A program made the position numbers and the translations under genes. Positions 33,192-39,730 of a stretch of DNA of 39,730 nucleotides are shown here, one piece after another (position 1 is the first letter of the stretch; every line of letters starts with the position of its first letter). Source of the stretch: Bacteroidota bacterium (GTDB taxonomy: Bacteria; Bacteroidota; Bacteroidia; 2-12-FULL-35-15); assembly GCA_003151815.1 (NCBI GenBank), contig PLYN01000005.1, positions 1 through 39,730 on the forward strand, given 5' to 3'. Below the pieces are notes generated by a model. That model made no database searches. It saw nothing but the letters and a program-made list of their open reading frames with translations, and was not told the origin of the DNA.

Positions 33192-33209
33192 AAAACTCAA
33201 CACGTGCTA

Positions 33210-33246
33210 AAGCCCCGTTCTAAAAGATAGAGCGGGGCTTTTTTTT
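33210..33246 (+). terminator. Rho-independent terminator
   Basis: AAGCCCCG (33210-33217) pairs with CGGGGCTT (33233-33240), extended by TCT/AGA inside, followed by a run of eight T residues. It isolates the cytochrome/monooxygenase gene from the regulator gene. Confidence 0.93.
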
Positions 33247-33381
33247 ATTTGAAACTAACAAAAAATTATACCAATTAGAACAATACCATTATTGAATCTT
33301 TTATTAAAGAAAATAAAATCATAATTTTGACTACCTTTAAGATTGATATTAAAGTTTAAAAATTATCGAATAATTCCAGAC

Positions 33382-34092
33382 ATGAGAAAAGAAAAAGCAG
33401 AATGCGAAAAATGTGTCAACGAAAATTGTTTTATCAAAAAACACATTCACAATGCTGAAATGAAAAATTATATTGAACAGAAGCATACCATTCTTTGTAA
33501 AAAATCTCAACAGTTTATTATTGAAGGAGCCCCGGTTCATGGACTATACTTTATATATAAAGGAAAAGCTAAAATTGTTAAAACAGGAATAAATGGAAGA
33601 GAACAAATTGTACGTCTTACAAAAAATGGTGATGCCATTGGATTCAGAGGCTTTGGAACCAGCAAAAAATATCTTATTGGCGCTTACGCGATAGAGGAGT
33701 CTATTTTATGCAATTTCAGTACTGAAACATTAATGAAAATGCTTCAGAACATACCTGAAATTACATTTGATTTGATGCTGTTTTATGCAGAAGAATTAAA
33801 TAAAAGTGAAAACAATGTTAGAAAAATTGCTCACATGTCAGTTAGAGAACGAGTAATTGATACCTTACTATATATTTTGCGAAAATTTGGTCAAACTGAC
33901 GGTTATTTAAACATTGAACTATCCAGAAAAGAAATATCAGACTTTGCAGGAACTACAGAAGAACAAGTTATTCGGGTGATTTCAAGTTTAAAAAAAGATG
34001 CATTGATAAAAGCAAAAGGGAAACAATTAGGGATACTTAAAGTCGAAAAATTACAGAAAGAAATTCTGGAACACAAATATTTATTTAAATAG
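33382..34092 (+). CDS. Crp/Fnr-family regulator with FNR-like cysteine set
   Basis: A 236-aa regulator: cyclic-nucleotide-binding-like beta barrel at about 30-125, dimer helix to about 165 and a C-terminal winged helix (LSRKEISDFAGTTEEQVIRVISSLKKD). Cysteines at 8, 11 and 16 (CEKCVNENC) plus C110 in ESILCNFSTETL match the positions of E. coli FNR ligands C20, C23, C29 and C122; the 16-to-110 spacing of 94 compares with 93 in FNR. An oxygen-labile 4Fe-4S cluster is therefore likely. In the recognition helix the FNR Glu and Arg are kept, the Ser is Ile, so its site may vary. The start is the ATG at 33382; a TTG frame to 33343 is rejected. It is followed by the nitrate/nitrite locus it probably controls. 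Confidence 0.88.
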   Translation: MRKEKAECEKCVNENCFIKKHIHNAEMKNYIEQKHTILCKKSQQFIIEGAPVHGLYFIYKGKAKIVKTGINGREQIVRLTKNGDAIGFRGFGTSKKYLIGAYAIEESILCNFSTETLMKMLQNIPEITFDLMLFYAEELNKSENNVRKIAHMSVRERVIDTLLYILRKFGQTDGYLNIELSRKEISDFAGTTEEQVIRVISSLKKDALIKAKGKQLGILKVEKLQKEILEHKYLFK

Positions 34093-34531
34093 TTAATTCG
34101 AATAAATTTAAAAGCGATACAACATTCGGTATCACTTAGAACCATATTCATTATTTACATTTATTCCTTCCCAAAAATAACCAACTAAAATTTTTATATC
34201 CTTATTACCGATTCTGACTCTGTCCAAAAATGACCATTGAATCAAATTCCTAAAATATTTTTTTAAATTTTTTCTGAAAAAGCCAACCGTCTCTTCAAAT
34301 CGATTGATCTTCAACTGCCTTTAAAAACAATGCATTTAAATAAATTCCTGCGTTTTGACGGATTTTATCCTGAGTTTCTTACTTAAAATTTCGTAGTAAA
34401 AGATTAGTTAAAACCGCGCTATCCCATATAATAGCTAGATAGCATCCTATACTTTTGTTTCAACAAATTGATAATAGAAAAAAAATAAACAAACGAAATC
34501 AAGAATCAGTATTCACTTAAAAAAAGAAATT
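34093..34531 (+). other. 439-bp intergenic region upstream of the nitrate uptake operon
   Basis: No supportable gene. A 60-codon minus-strand frame (34132-34314) begins only at a TTG and resembles nothing I know. The distal part holds the dyad and -7 element listed at 34418-34457. The rest is AT-rich with no recognised riboswitch or repeat. Confidence 0.6.
34418..34457 (+). promoter_or_regulatory. Dyad and -7 element of the nitrate uptake operon
   Basis: GCTATC (34418-34423) and GATAGC (34438-34443) are inverted with a 14-bp spacer, and TACTTTTG (34450-34457) fits TAnnTTTG. No -33 TTTG is present, which would suit an activator-dependent promoter. The dyad centre lies about 30 bp upstream of the expected start point. 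The leader to the ATG at 34532 is about 70 nt. Confidence 0.4.
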
Positions 34532-35953
34532 ATGAAAAAAAATCTTATGAAAAAAGTCTTTTATGGATTGGCTTTGTTATTATTAAATTTCAGTTCCGCA
34601 AAAGCTCAATTCACTTTAACAGGTCAACTACGAACCAGATCTGAATTAAGAGCCGGACAAGGAACTTTGCAGCAAAAAGGTGATGTGCCCGCATTTTTTA
34701 CCTCTCAAAGATCAAGATTAAATTTTGGATACACCGGTTACAGAATAAAAGTTTTTACTGCAATACAGGATGTGAGAGTTTGGGGGCAAGATGCTTCAAC
34801 TATTAATAGCACTACTACTAGTGGATTAAATGGTTTAATGTTGCATGAAGCCTGGGCGGAAATAAATTTCAACGACACTATTTCTAAAATTGAAAATTTT
34901 TCATTAAAAATAGGACGTCAGGAAATTGCTTATGATGACCAACGAATATTGGGCAATTTAGATTGGCTGCAACAAGCGAGAAGACATGATGCCGCAATTT
35001 TGAAATTTTCAAATAAAGGATGGATCGCTGACTTGGGAGCTGCTTATAACCAAAATTCTATGTTGAACACCAATAATCTTTATCAGGGTACGCCTCCTTT
35101 AGTTGCAACTGTAACCAGCGGCACCGTTACGCCCACAGCTCCCTATACGGCAGGAACAAACGGTATCGGGACAATGTATAAATCGTTTCAATACCTTTAT
35201 TTAGGAAGAAAATTTTATTTTGGAAATGCCTCTTTATTATGTTTTAAAGACGACTTTAATAAATATAATGTTGTATCAACATCTCTCGCAAGAGGGGTTT
35301 GGAGTCGTATTACAACCGGCGCATATATCAATGCTGTAATTCTTAAAAAATTAACTGTTATTGCGAGTGCTTATAATCAAAGCGGAAAGGATAAAACGGG
35401 AATGACTCTGAATGCAAACTTTGCCTCCCTATTATTGTCTTATCAATTAGGAAGAAAAATAACATTGGGACCTGCTGTTGATTATTTATCTGGAACTGAT
35501 GGAACCAAAGCGGTTAATTCGGATTCTAAAAATCAAACATTTGATCCCTTATATGGAACACCACATAAATTTTATGGATATATGGATTATTTCTATGCAG
35601 CAAATGGTTTCGGGAAACAAGGTTTAATAAATTATATGTTCAAAGTAAAATATAAACCAAAAGACAACTTAACGATAGCATTGGATGTTCATGCATTTGC
35701 AGCTGCCAACAAAATATCTAATGGAAGTGGAGGAACTGTGGATTCTTATTTAGGAACTGAAGGCGATTTGACCGTTAACTATAGCATGACTAAAATCATC
35801 AATCTGGAAGCCGGATATTCAATAATGCAAGCAACGAATTCAATGGCATCTACTGCGGAAAAAAATGTTAAAAATGCCCAACTTATGCCTCAGTGGGCTT
35901 ATGTAATGATCTCAATAAAGCCAAACTTTATGGCTAAAATAAAACAAGATTAG
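34532..35953 (+). CDS. Outer-membrane channel, alginate-export/porin family
   Basis: A 473-aa beta-barrel protein. Signal peptide MKKNLMKKVFYGLALLLL to SSAKAQ. The mature part begins FTLTGQLRTRSELRAGQG and contains SQRSRLNFGYTGYRIKVF, LHEAWAEINF and LKIGRQEIAYDDQRILGNLDWLQQARRHDA, the core of the alginate-export family (PF13372 type). It ends with alternating strands (WAYVMISIKPNF). Despite the family name, proteins of this type sit beside nitrate/nitrite uptake genes in Bacteroidota (recollection, not checked) and here the next genes form an NrtABD-like system, so passage of nitrate/nitrite through the outer membrane is the likely role. Start ATG 34532; a second ATG five codons on is possible. 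Confidence 0.85.
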   Translation: MKKNLMKKVFYGLALLLLNFSSAKAQFTLTGQLRTRSELRAGQGTLQQKGDVPAFFTSQRSRLNFGYTGYRIKVFTAIQDVRVWGQDASTINSTTTSGLNGLMLHEAWAEINFNDTISKIENFSLKIGRQEIAYDDQRILGNLDWLQQARRHDAAILKFSNKGWIADLGAAYNQNSMLNTNNLYQGTPPLVATVTSGTVTPTAPYTAGTNGIGTMYKSFQYLYLGRKFYFGNASLLCFKDDFNKYNVVSTSLARGVWSRITTGAYINAVILKKLTVIASAYNQSGKDKTGMTLNANFASLLLSYQLGRKITLGPAVDYLSGTDGTKAVNSDSKNQTFDPLYGTPHKFYGYMDYFYAANGFGKQGLINYMFKVKYKPKDNLTIALDVHAFAAANKISNGSGGTVDSYLGTEGDLTVNYSMTKIINLEAGYSIMQATNSMASTAEKNVKNAQLMPQWAYVMISIKPNFMAKIKQD

Positions 35954-36089
35954 TTTTTCTTTCCCGTGTCTTCACAGCAGAGTTGACGAGGTATGCAAAA
36001 ATTAACATTACGAAAACCTACCATGCGCATAGGAACTGCGGCGGGTTATTTGAATAAAAAATTTAAAATAATTCTTAATATAAAAAAAG

Positions 36090-37310
36090 ATGAAAAAAAC
36101 TGTAATCTTAAAATCGATCATTGTCAATGCATGCATCGCAATGGTAATTCTAATGTTTTATTCTTTTAAACCTATACCTAAAGAACCCGTCAAATTAGGT
36201 TTTATTCCATTAACAGATTGCTCACCGATAGTCATGGCAAAGGAGTTGGGTTTATTTGCCAAATACGGAGTTGAAGTAATAGTAACAAAAGAAACGTCAT
36301 GGGCAAACGTTCGCGATAAAATTTTAACCGGCGAATTGGATGGTGCGCATTGTTTATACACCATGCCCTTCTCTGTATATACCGGTGTTGGTGGTAAAGC
36401 GGGCGATGAAATGAAAATAGCGATGATGCTGAATGTAAACGGACAAGCAATTACACTTTCCAAAGATTTTTGTGGCAAAGTGAAATTCAGGCAAATGACC
36501 AAAGTAGCACCTGTTGTGGCGGCTAAATTAAAAGCAGAAAAAGAAGTCACCTTTGCCATGACATTCCCCGGCGGAACCCATGATCTGTGGTTACGCAACT
36601 GGATGGCGATTGCAGGAGTAAGCCAACAAACCTCCAAAATAATTACCATACCTCCACCACAAATGGTTGCCAATATGAAAGTTGGAAACATGGATGGATA
36701 CTGTGTTGGTGAACCTTGGGGCGGTGTAGCTGTTAAACAAGGTATCGGCTTTACGCAAATTGCTTCACAAGATCTCTGGAAAGATCATCCGGAAAAAGCA
36801 TTGGTAGTGAATAAAAAATTTAGCGAAACACGCAGAGATGATCTTAAAAATGTAATGAAAGCTATTTTAGAAGCTTGCATCTGGCTTGACAATCCGGCGA
36901 ATCGTAAAAAAGCTGCCGGTATAATTGGTAAAGCTCCTTACGTGAATGCTCCTGCAGATGTGATCGAAGCGCGATTGATGGGTAATTATGAATTAGGTTG
37001 CGATCAGGGGATGCAGATATATACCGACGATTATATGCTTTTTCATAAAAAAGGAATGGTGAATTTTCCACGAAAATCATATGCTATCTGGGCAATGGCA
37101 CAATATGTAAGATTTGGATATTTAAAAGAAGAGCCCGACTATAAAGCCATTGCAGATAAATTGATCATGCAGGATCTATATAAAGAAGTGGCAACAGAAA
37201 TGAAAGTGAAAATACCGGATGATGATATGAAACCATTCTCTTTAACAATGGATAAAACTGTTTTCAATCCTTTAAATCCGGCAGAATATTTAAAAGCAGT
37301 TAAAAAATAA
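36090..37310 (+). CDS. nrtA: NrtA/CmpA-type ABC transporter substrate-binding protein
   Basis: A 406-aa periplasmic or membrane-anchored binding protein. An N-terminal hydrophobic signal (IVNACIAMVILMFYSF) is not followed by a lipobox. The mature part has VKLGFIPLTDCSPIVMAKELGLF, LDGAHCLYTMPFSVYTG, MTFPGGTHDLWLRNWMA and DGYCVGEPWGG, all hallmarks of the NrtA/CmpA/NasF family. The GTHD...W and GEPW segments line the oxyanion pocket; nitrate versus nitrite or bicarbonate cannot be decided by eye, but neighbouring nrtS points to nitrate/nitrite. 136 bp separate it from the porin gene and nothing notable was seen in that gap. Confidence 0.92.
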   Translation: MKKTVILKSIIVNACIAMVILMFYSFKPIPKEPVKLGFIPLTDCSPIVMAKELGLFAKYGVEVIVTKETSWANVRDKILTGELDGAHCLYTMPFSVYTGVGGKAGDEMKIAMMLNVNGQAITLSKDFCGKVKFRQMTKVAPVVAAKLKAEKEVTFAMTFPGGTHDLWLRNWMAIAGVSQQTSKIITIPPPQMVANMKVGNMDGYCVGEPWGGVAVKQGIGFTQIASQDLWKDHPEKALVVNKKFSETRRDDLKNVMKAILEACIWLDNPANRKKAAGIIGKAPYVNAPADVIEARLMGNYELGCDQGMQIYTDDYMLFHKKGMVNFPRKSYAIWAMAQYVRFGYLKEEPDYKAIADKLIMQDLYKEVATEMKVKIPDDDMKPFSLTMDKTVFNPLNPAEYLKAVKK

Positions 37311-37382
37311 ATGAAATAATTTACTTTTTTGACCTTAAAAATATAGCAATAAAAGGTTTTTGGTTTAGACCCGATATTGTTT

Positions 37383-37427
37383 GTGATCTTGTTAACTGCG
37401 CCTGAAAATGCGTAGTTGATAGATCAC
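37383..37427 (+). ncRNA. Two-part hairpin in the nrtA-nrtB intergenic leader
   Basis: GTGATCT (37383-37389) pairs with AGATCAC (37421-37427); inside, AACTGCGC (37394-37401) pairs with GCGTAGTT (37410-37417, one G-U). The 4/3-nt internal loop and 8-nt apical loop CTGAAAAT complete a 45-nt stem-loop. No U-run follows, so it is not a standard terminator; a cis-regulatory or mRNA-stabilising RNA element is inferred. Confidence 0.5.
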
Positions 37428-37493
37428 CTTGACTTTGCTGAACCAGAATAATAAGGGAATTTATTCAATGTGAATAAAAAACATCTTCTATAA

Positions 37494-38390
37494 ATGAAAA
37501 CAAGTATGAAAGAAATATCAGAAACAGATGAACTAAAATTGGTGGAGATCAAAATGAAAGTAGTTCCAAAAGAATCTCAACGTGAACCTGATGATTATAA
37601 AAAGAAAATATTCATTTCTAAACTAATTGAAAAAGGTAAATCCTTACTATTTACAATACTTGGATTGTCATTGTTTTTATTGTTTTGGAGTTTTATCACC
37701 TCATTTACTAAAGGTGATCTACCTGGACCCAAAGCTACTTTAACAGTTTTATTTGAAATGTTAAGAGACCCCTTTTATGATTATGGACCAAACGACAAAG
37801 GAATTGGCCTGCAATTAATGGTGTCCTTGACCACTGTTTTAAAAGGCTTTTTATTAGGATCCATTGTTGCGATTCCAATTGGTATATTAATGGGTGCAAG
37901 TAATATATACAGATTATTATTTTATCCGATAGTTCAATTACTAAAACCCGTATCGCCTTTAGCTTGGTTTCCTATTGGATTGGTTGTTTTTAAAGATACC
38001 GGAATGGCAACTGTCTTTATTGTTTTTATTACATCATTATGGTCAACCCTTATTAATACAGCATTTGGTGTTAGTACAATTCCGCAAGATCACAAGAATG
38101 TAGCGAAAGCTTTTGGATTTTCTAAAATGCGGTACCTGACAAAAATTTTAATTCCATACAGTTTACCTCACATCATTACCGGATTACGCTTAAGTATTGG
38201 TGTTGCCTGGTTAGTGATCGTAGCCGGAGAAATGTTGTCAGGTGGAACAGGCATTGGTTTTTTTGTGTGGGATAGCTGGAATGCATTGAGCTTGGAAAAA
38301 GTAATGTCAGCAATCCTTATAATAGGTACAGTAGGTTTAATTTTTGACAAAATATTTACAATTATTGAAAACAAAGTTTCTTATAAATAA
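37494..38390 (+). CDS. nrtB: NrtB-type ABC transporter permease
   Basis: A 298-aa inner-membrane permease with about six helices after a 45-residue charged N-terminal extension (MKTSMKEISETDELKLVEI). The EAA coupling loop reads NVAKAFGFSKMRYLTKILIPYSLPHIITGLRLSIG, contacting the ATPase. TLTVLFEMLRDPFYDYGPNDKGIG and GGTGIGFFVWDSWNALSLEKV are typical of nitrate (NrtB) permeases. 183 bp separate it from nrtA and contain a strong hairpin, so expression of binding protein and permease may be set differently. Confidence 0.93.
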   Translation: MKTSMKEISETDELKLVEIKMKVVPKESQREPDDYKKKIFISKLIEKGKSLLFTILGLSLFLLFWSFITSFTKGDLPGPKATLTVLFEMLRDPFYDYGPNDKGIGLQLMVSLTTVLKGFLLGSIVAIPIGILMGASNIYRLLFYPIVQLLKPVSPLAWFPIGLVVFKDTGMATVFIVFITSLWSTLINTAFGVSTIPQDHKNVAKAFGFSKMRYLTKILIPYSLPHIITGLRLSIGVAWLVIVAGEMLSGGTGIGFFVWDSWNALSLEKVMSAILIIGTVGLIFDKIFTIIENKVSYK

Positions 38391-38394
38391 ATAG

Positions 38395-38478
38395 TAATTA
38401 GTCATTAATCCATAGTCATTAGTTATAATATACGAAGACTCCTAGCTAACGACTAATGACTTTCGACTAAAGACTAAT
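38395..38478. repeat. TAGTCATTA / TAATGACTA inverted word repeats
   Basis: The nrtB-nrtD gap is built from repeats: ATTAGTCATTA and TAGTCATTAG at 38395-38422, inverted as CTAACGACTAATGAC and GACTAA words at 38446-38478. They can pair as an imperfect hairpin just before the ATPase gene. No gene is present. Confidence 0.65.
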
Positions 38479-38492
38479 AAAAAAATATAAAC

Positions 38493-39299
38493 ATGGGCTA
38501 CCTTGAAATCAAGGACATGGAAATTTCATTTCCAACACCAAAAGGAAAATATATTGCAGTAAAAGATATCAACTTATCTATTGCTAAAGGAGAAATTGTT
38601 TCCATTATCGGACACTCCGGCTGCGGAAAATCAACAATCATGAATGCCATTGGAGGAATGATCATTCCAACCGGAGGCACTGTTTTTCTAAACGATAAAA
38701 AAATAAAAGCCCCCGGACCCGATAGAGGCATTGTGTTCCAGAATTATTCGCTTCTACCTTGGCTTACCGTTTATCAAAATATCTTTCAGGCTGTTGATGC
38801 AGTTATGACCTGTTCAAAATTTGATAAACATGAGATCGTTGAGAACAACCTTAAAATGGTAAACCTCTATATTCATAAAGATAAATTACCAGGACAATTA
38901 TCAGGTGGGATGAAACAAAGAGTCGCCATTGCTAGAGCCTTCGCTATAAACCCAAGTGTTCTTTTGCTGGATGAACCCTTTGGAGCATTAGATGCATTGA
39001 CAAAAGGAACAATGCATCTGGAACTTTTGAAATTATGGAATCTTGATAACAGGGAAAAAACAATTATCATGGTAACGCATGATATTGAAGAAGCTATTTT
39101 TCTTTCTGATAGAATCATCGTAATGAATGACGGACCTTCAGCCACCATCAGAGAAATAGAAAATGTTCGCATTCCACGACCAAGAAACAAATTGGATATT
39201 GTTAATTCACCTGAATACAGGGCAATTCGCGACAGACTTTTACATCTGTTAACAGATAAATTTTCCATTGAAGATCTTGGAATAAAATATAAAAATTAG
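38493..39299 (+). CDS. nrtD: NrtD-type ABC transporter ATP-binding protein
   Basis: A 268-aa ATPase. Walker A GHSGCGKST at about 49-57, Q-loop VFQNYSLLPWLTVYQN, ABC signature LSGGMKQR at about 137-144, Walker B LLLDEPFGALD and the H-loop MVTHDIEEAIFL. The 'NYSLLPWLTV' and 'DALTKGTMHLELLKLW' segments are typical of nitrate/sulfonate-type ATPases (NrtD, SsuB, TauB); choice of NrtD rests on the neighbours. It lacks the C-terminal binding-protein-like domain of NrtC. Followed by palindrome copy C and the nrtS-like gene. Confidence 0.92.
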   Translation: MGYLEIKDMEISFPTPKGKYIAVKDINLSIAKGEIVSIIGHSGCGKSTIMNAIGGMIIPTGGTVFLNDKKIKAPGPDRGIVFQNYSLLPWLTVYQNIFQAVDAVMTCSKFDKHEIVENNLKMVNLYIHKDKLPGQLSGGMKQRVAIARAFAINPSVLLLDEPFGALDALTKGTMHLELLKLWNLDNREKTIIMVTHDIEEAIFLSDRIIVMNDGPSATIREIENVRIPRPRNKLDIVNSPEYRAIRDRLLHLLTDKFSIEDLGIKYKN

Positions 39300-39317
39300 G
39301 TTTGATTACCGCGCTCG

Positions 39318-39374
39318 TTTCTCGACTACGCTCGAAATGACCAGTGCGCTGTCATTTCGAGCGTAGTCGAGAAA
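39318..39374. repeat. Dispersed palindrome, copy C (perfect 24-bp arms)
   Basis: Arms 39318-39341 (starting TTTCTCGACTACGCTCGAAA) and 39351-39374 are perfect reverse complements around CAGTGCGCT. It lies between the ATPase gene and the nrtS-like gene and could limit read-through. Confidence 0.92.
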
Positions 39375-39435
39375 GTGTGTTAGCTTTGAAATATTAGACT
39401 ATAATAAATTTACAAATGGACTAAAAGTAATTTCT

Positions 39436-39633
39436 ATGAACAAAAAGAACATATCAAGAGCTGTTATCATTGCCATCCTAATTGGAAGTTTACTTAATTT
39501 AATAAATAGTTATGATGTTTTTTGGGAGGGAAAATATACAAATAGAAATACACTCAAAATTATCCTTACCTATATAACTCCTTTTTGCGTGTCTATTTAT
39601 TCTTCTATAAAATCATCAAAACAAATTGACTGA
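39436..39633 (+). CDS. nrtS: NrtS-like small nitrate/nitrite transport protein
   Basis: A 65-aa protein with two predicted membrane helices: AVIIAILIGSLLNLINSYD and LKIILTYITPFCVSIYSS. The pairing of GxLLNLIN..D with LTY..PF.VS.YSS is the pattern I recall for NrtS, a small passive or facilitating nitrate/nitrite transporter first described in cyanobacteria and marine bacteria. Location directly behind an NrtABD-like ABC system supports it. It follows the ATPase by 136 bp, including palindrome copy C, so it may be separately transcribed. Homology is judged by eye and needs a profile search. Confidence 0.75.
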   Translation: MNKKNISRAVIIAILIGSLLNLINSYDVFWEGKYTNRNTLKIILTYITPFCVSIYSSIKSSKQID

Positions 39634-39634
39634 T

Positions 39635-39730
39635 CTATGAACTGAGCTCTTCCTGTAACATTTCCATGTTTACAATTTGAATCAATTTTTTTTCTAAATG
39701 AATTAGTTTTTCTTGGTTTAATTTGGATAG
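39635..39730 (-). CDS. Partial CDS, C-terminal end of an unidentified protein
   Basis: On the minus strand the final 96 bases read without stops as a charged helical tail (LSKLNQEKLIHLEKKLIQ, then MEMLQEELSS) ending in TAG at 39635. It leaves the window at its 5' side. The start and function cannot be seen. It is convergent with the nrtS-like gene, with one base between stops. Confidence 0.6.
   Translation of the reverse strand, partial: LSKLNQEKLIHLEKKLIQIVNMEMLQEELSS

Noticed and set aside
34132-34314. A 60-codon minus-strand frame in the gap upstream of the nitrate operon
   Set aside because: It begins only at TTG, has no promoter or recognised motif and lies in AT-rich DNA; treated as chance.
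36158-36691. A 177-codon frame antisense to the NrtA-like gene
   Set aside because: The sense strand encodes a well-conserved binding protein; the antisense frame has no recognisable motif and is a shadow.
38873-39268. A 131-codon frame antisense to the ABC ATPase gene
   Set aside because: Shadow of the conserved Walker B and signature regions; no independent start context.

Overview
The window looks like a chromosomal segment of an AT-rich Bacteroidota bacterium. Three secreted proteins end in type IX secretion (T9SS) type A sorting domains (genes at 8143, 25818 and 31575). Many start regions carry the Bacteroidota -7 element TAnnTTTG. Leaders are A-rich rather than Shine-Dalgarno-like, and intergenic DNA is full of short palindromic 'word' repeats typical of this phylum. 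I cannot name a genus. I saw no rRNA, tRNA, CRISPR array or canonical transposase.

Layout. (1) 1-5.8 kb is housekeeping-like: a Baeyer-Villiger-type flavin monooxygenase, an RsmB/NOP rRNA cytosine methyltransferase with two palindromic repeats inside its reading frame, divergently transcribed recR, and a long glycosyltransferase fused to a catalytically gutted sugar-phosphate transferase. (2) 5.76-10.3 kb is an accessory hotspot. An MNT/HEPN toxin-antitoxin pair sits exactly between two copies of the last 100 bp of the glycosyltransferase gene. A GxxExxY gene follows, bounded by 33-bp near-perfect inverted repeats. Then come an XRE regulator with the stump of a second one, an unrecognised 147-aa protein, a T9SS cargo protein and a RelE/ParE-type toxin-antitoxin pair. 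(3) 10.4-14.5 kb holds an M1 peptidase with a probable outer-membrane barrel, and a TPR protein whose signal-peptide region carries a 1-nt frameshift. (4) 14.5-31.0 kb is a mostly minus-strand surface-glycan cluster: two paralogous flippases, four glycosyltransferases, WecB, four methyltransferases and a YfhO-family membrane protein, interrupted by a plus-strand LamG/T9SS protein. (5) 31.1-39.7 kb holds a DUF4834-like membrane protein, a secreted cytochrome c/copper-monooxygenase fusion, and a nitrate/nitrite uptake locus.

How the genes work together. In the last region an FNR-type regulator (four cysteines spaced as in the oxygen sensor FNR) precedes an outer-membrane channel, an NrtA-like binding protein, an NrtB-like permease, an NrtD-like ATPase and a 65-aa NrtS-like protein. 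This would be a complete outer-to-inner-membrane route for nitrate/nitrite with two different inner-membrane systems. A TGAT-N4-ATCA dyad lies upstream of the cytochrome c/copper-monooxygenase gene, and a strong two-part hairpin lies between the binding-protein and permease genes. The glycan cluster would build and export a methylated, possibly ManNAc-containing surface glycan, but no polymerase or initiating transferase is visible here.

The most unusual structures are the toxin-antitoxin cassette bracketed by a gene-end duplication whose six differences are all synonymous, and the GxxExxY gene with terminal inverted repeats, which together mark a transposase-free insertion hotspot.
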